DNA of 64,000 bases from Candidula unifasciata. Its lineage: Eukaryota; Mollusca; Gastropoda; Stylommatophora; Geomitridae. The position numbers and the translations under genes were made by a program. The notes under the pieces are model-generated. The model ran no database searches. It was given only the letters and a program-made list of their open reading frames with translations, and was not told the DNA's origin. The stretch spans positions 62,001-126,000 of the forward strand of contig CAJHNH020006013.1 of NCBI GenBank assembly GCA_905116865.2, written 5' to 3'. This document shows, piece by piece, positions 63,953 through 64,000 of this stretch (position 1 is its first letter; each line of letters begins with the position of its first letter).

Positions 63953-64000
63953 TCCTAGCCACTAGGCTAAGCGCGGCTCCCTTTGCGTGTTTTTAGCCAA

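Overview
The window is eukaryotic genomic DNA. Its one recognisable host gene is a large animal-type phospholipase D (PLD1/2-like) gene on the minus strand. Sixteen coding exons were placed by conserved protein sequence, GT-AG borders and matching intron phase. They run from 49,441 (PX region) down to 613 (just before the second catalytic HKD motif), so the gene spans at least 48.8 kb and continues beyond the left edge. The N-terminal start and one small exon after HKD1 were not found. Everything else is intron or upstream sequence packed with transposon remains, SINEs, MITEs and tandem repeats. This style (many LINE, tRNA-SINE and MITE relics, long poly-C/poly-G runs, long GAA tracts, a HERO/R2-like element, a SPIN-like hAT MITE) suggests an invertebrate, most likely a lophotrochozoan and probably a gastropod mollusc. 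That taxon is an inference from repeat style, not a demonstrated identity.

Layout on + coordinates, with the PLD gene running right to left. 1-7,300: the last two visible PLD exons, separated by a double insertion of an R2/HERO-like non-LTR retrotransposon (2,151-7,148). One copy is near full length and one is 5'-truncated, head to tail. Their host junctions fall at, or within a few bases of, the 5' splice site of the exon at 7,160-7,258. 7,300-20,500: LINE relics, SINEs, a TTAA-flanked MITE, the 520-codon exon encoding the Ser-rich catalytic loop, and a 1.7-kb 18-bp minisatellite. 20,300-32,700: the compact cluster of exons for HKD1, PH and linker, with a mariner relic, SINEs and long-TIR MITEs between them. 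32,700-49,500: PX exons separated by large introns with minisatellites (34.8-36.2, 38.4-38.9, 39.7-40.8 kb), hAT MITEs and long GAA/TTC tracts. 49,500-64,000: upstream region without an identified exon, holding SINEs, a SPIN-like MITE, a Penelope-like GIY-YIG fragment, duplicated repeat blocks and a 0.9-kb 21-bp minisatellite.

The enzyme would hydrolyse phosphatidylcholine to phosphatidic acid and choline, with PX and PH domains for lipid binding. The most notable points are the retrotransposon pair at a splice donor, best explained by template jumping; a triplicated branch-point/acceptor cassette before the exon at 613-723; the very large PLD loop; and evidence that several unrelated retroelement 3' ends seed the GAA microsatellites. 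I see no bacterial-type operon, CRISPR array or complete intact host gene. Boundaries of repeats are by eye and approximate.
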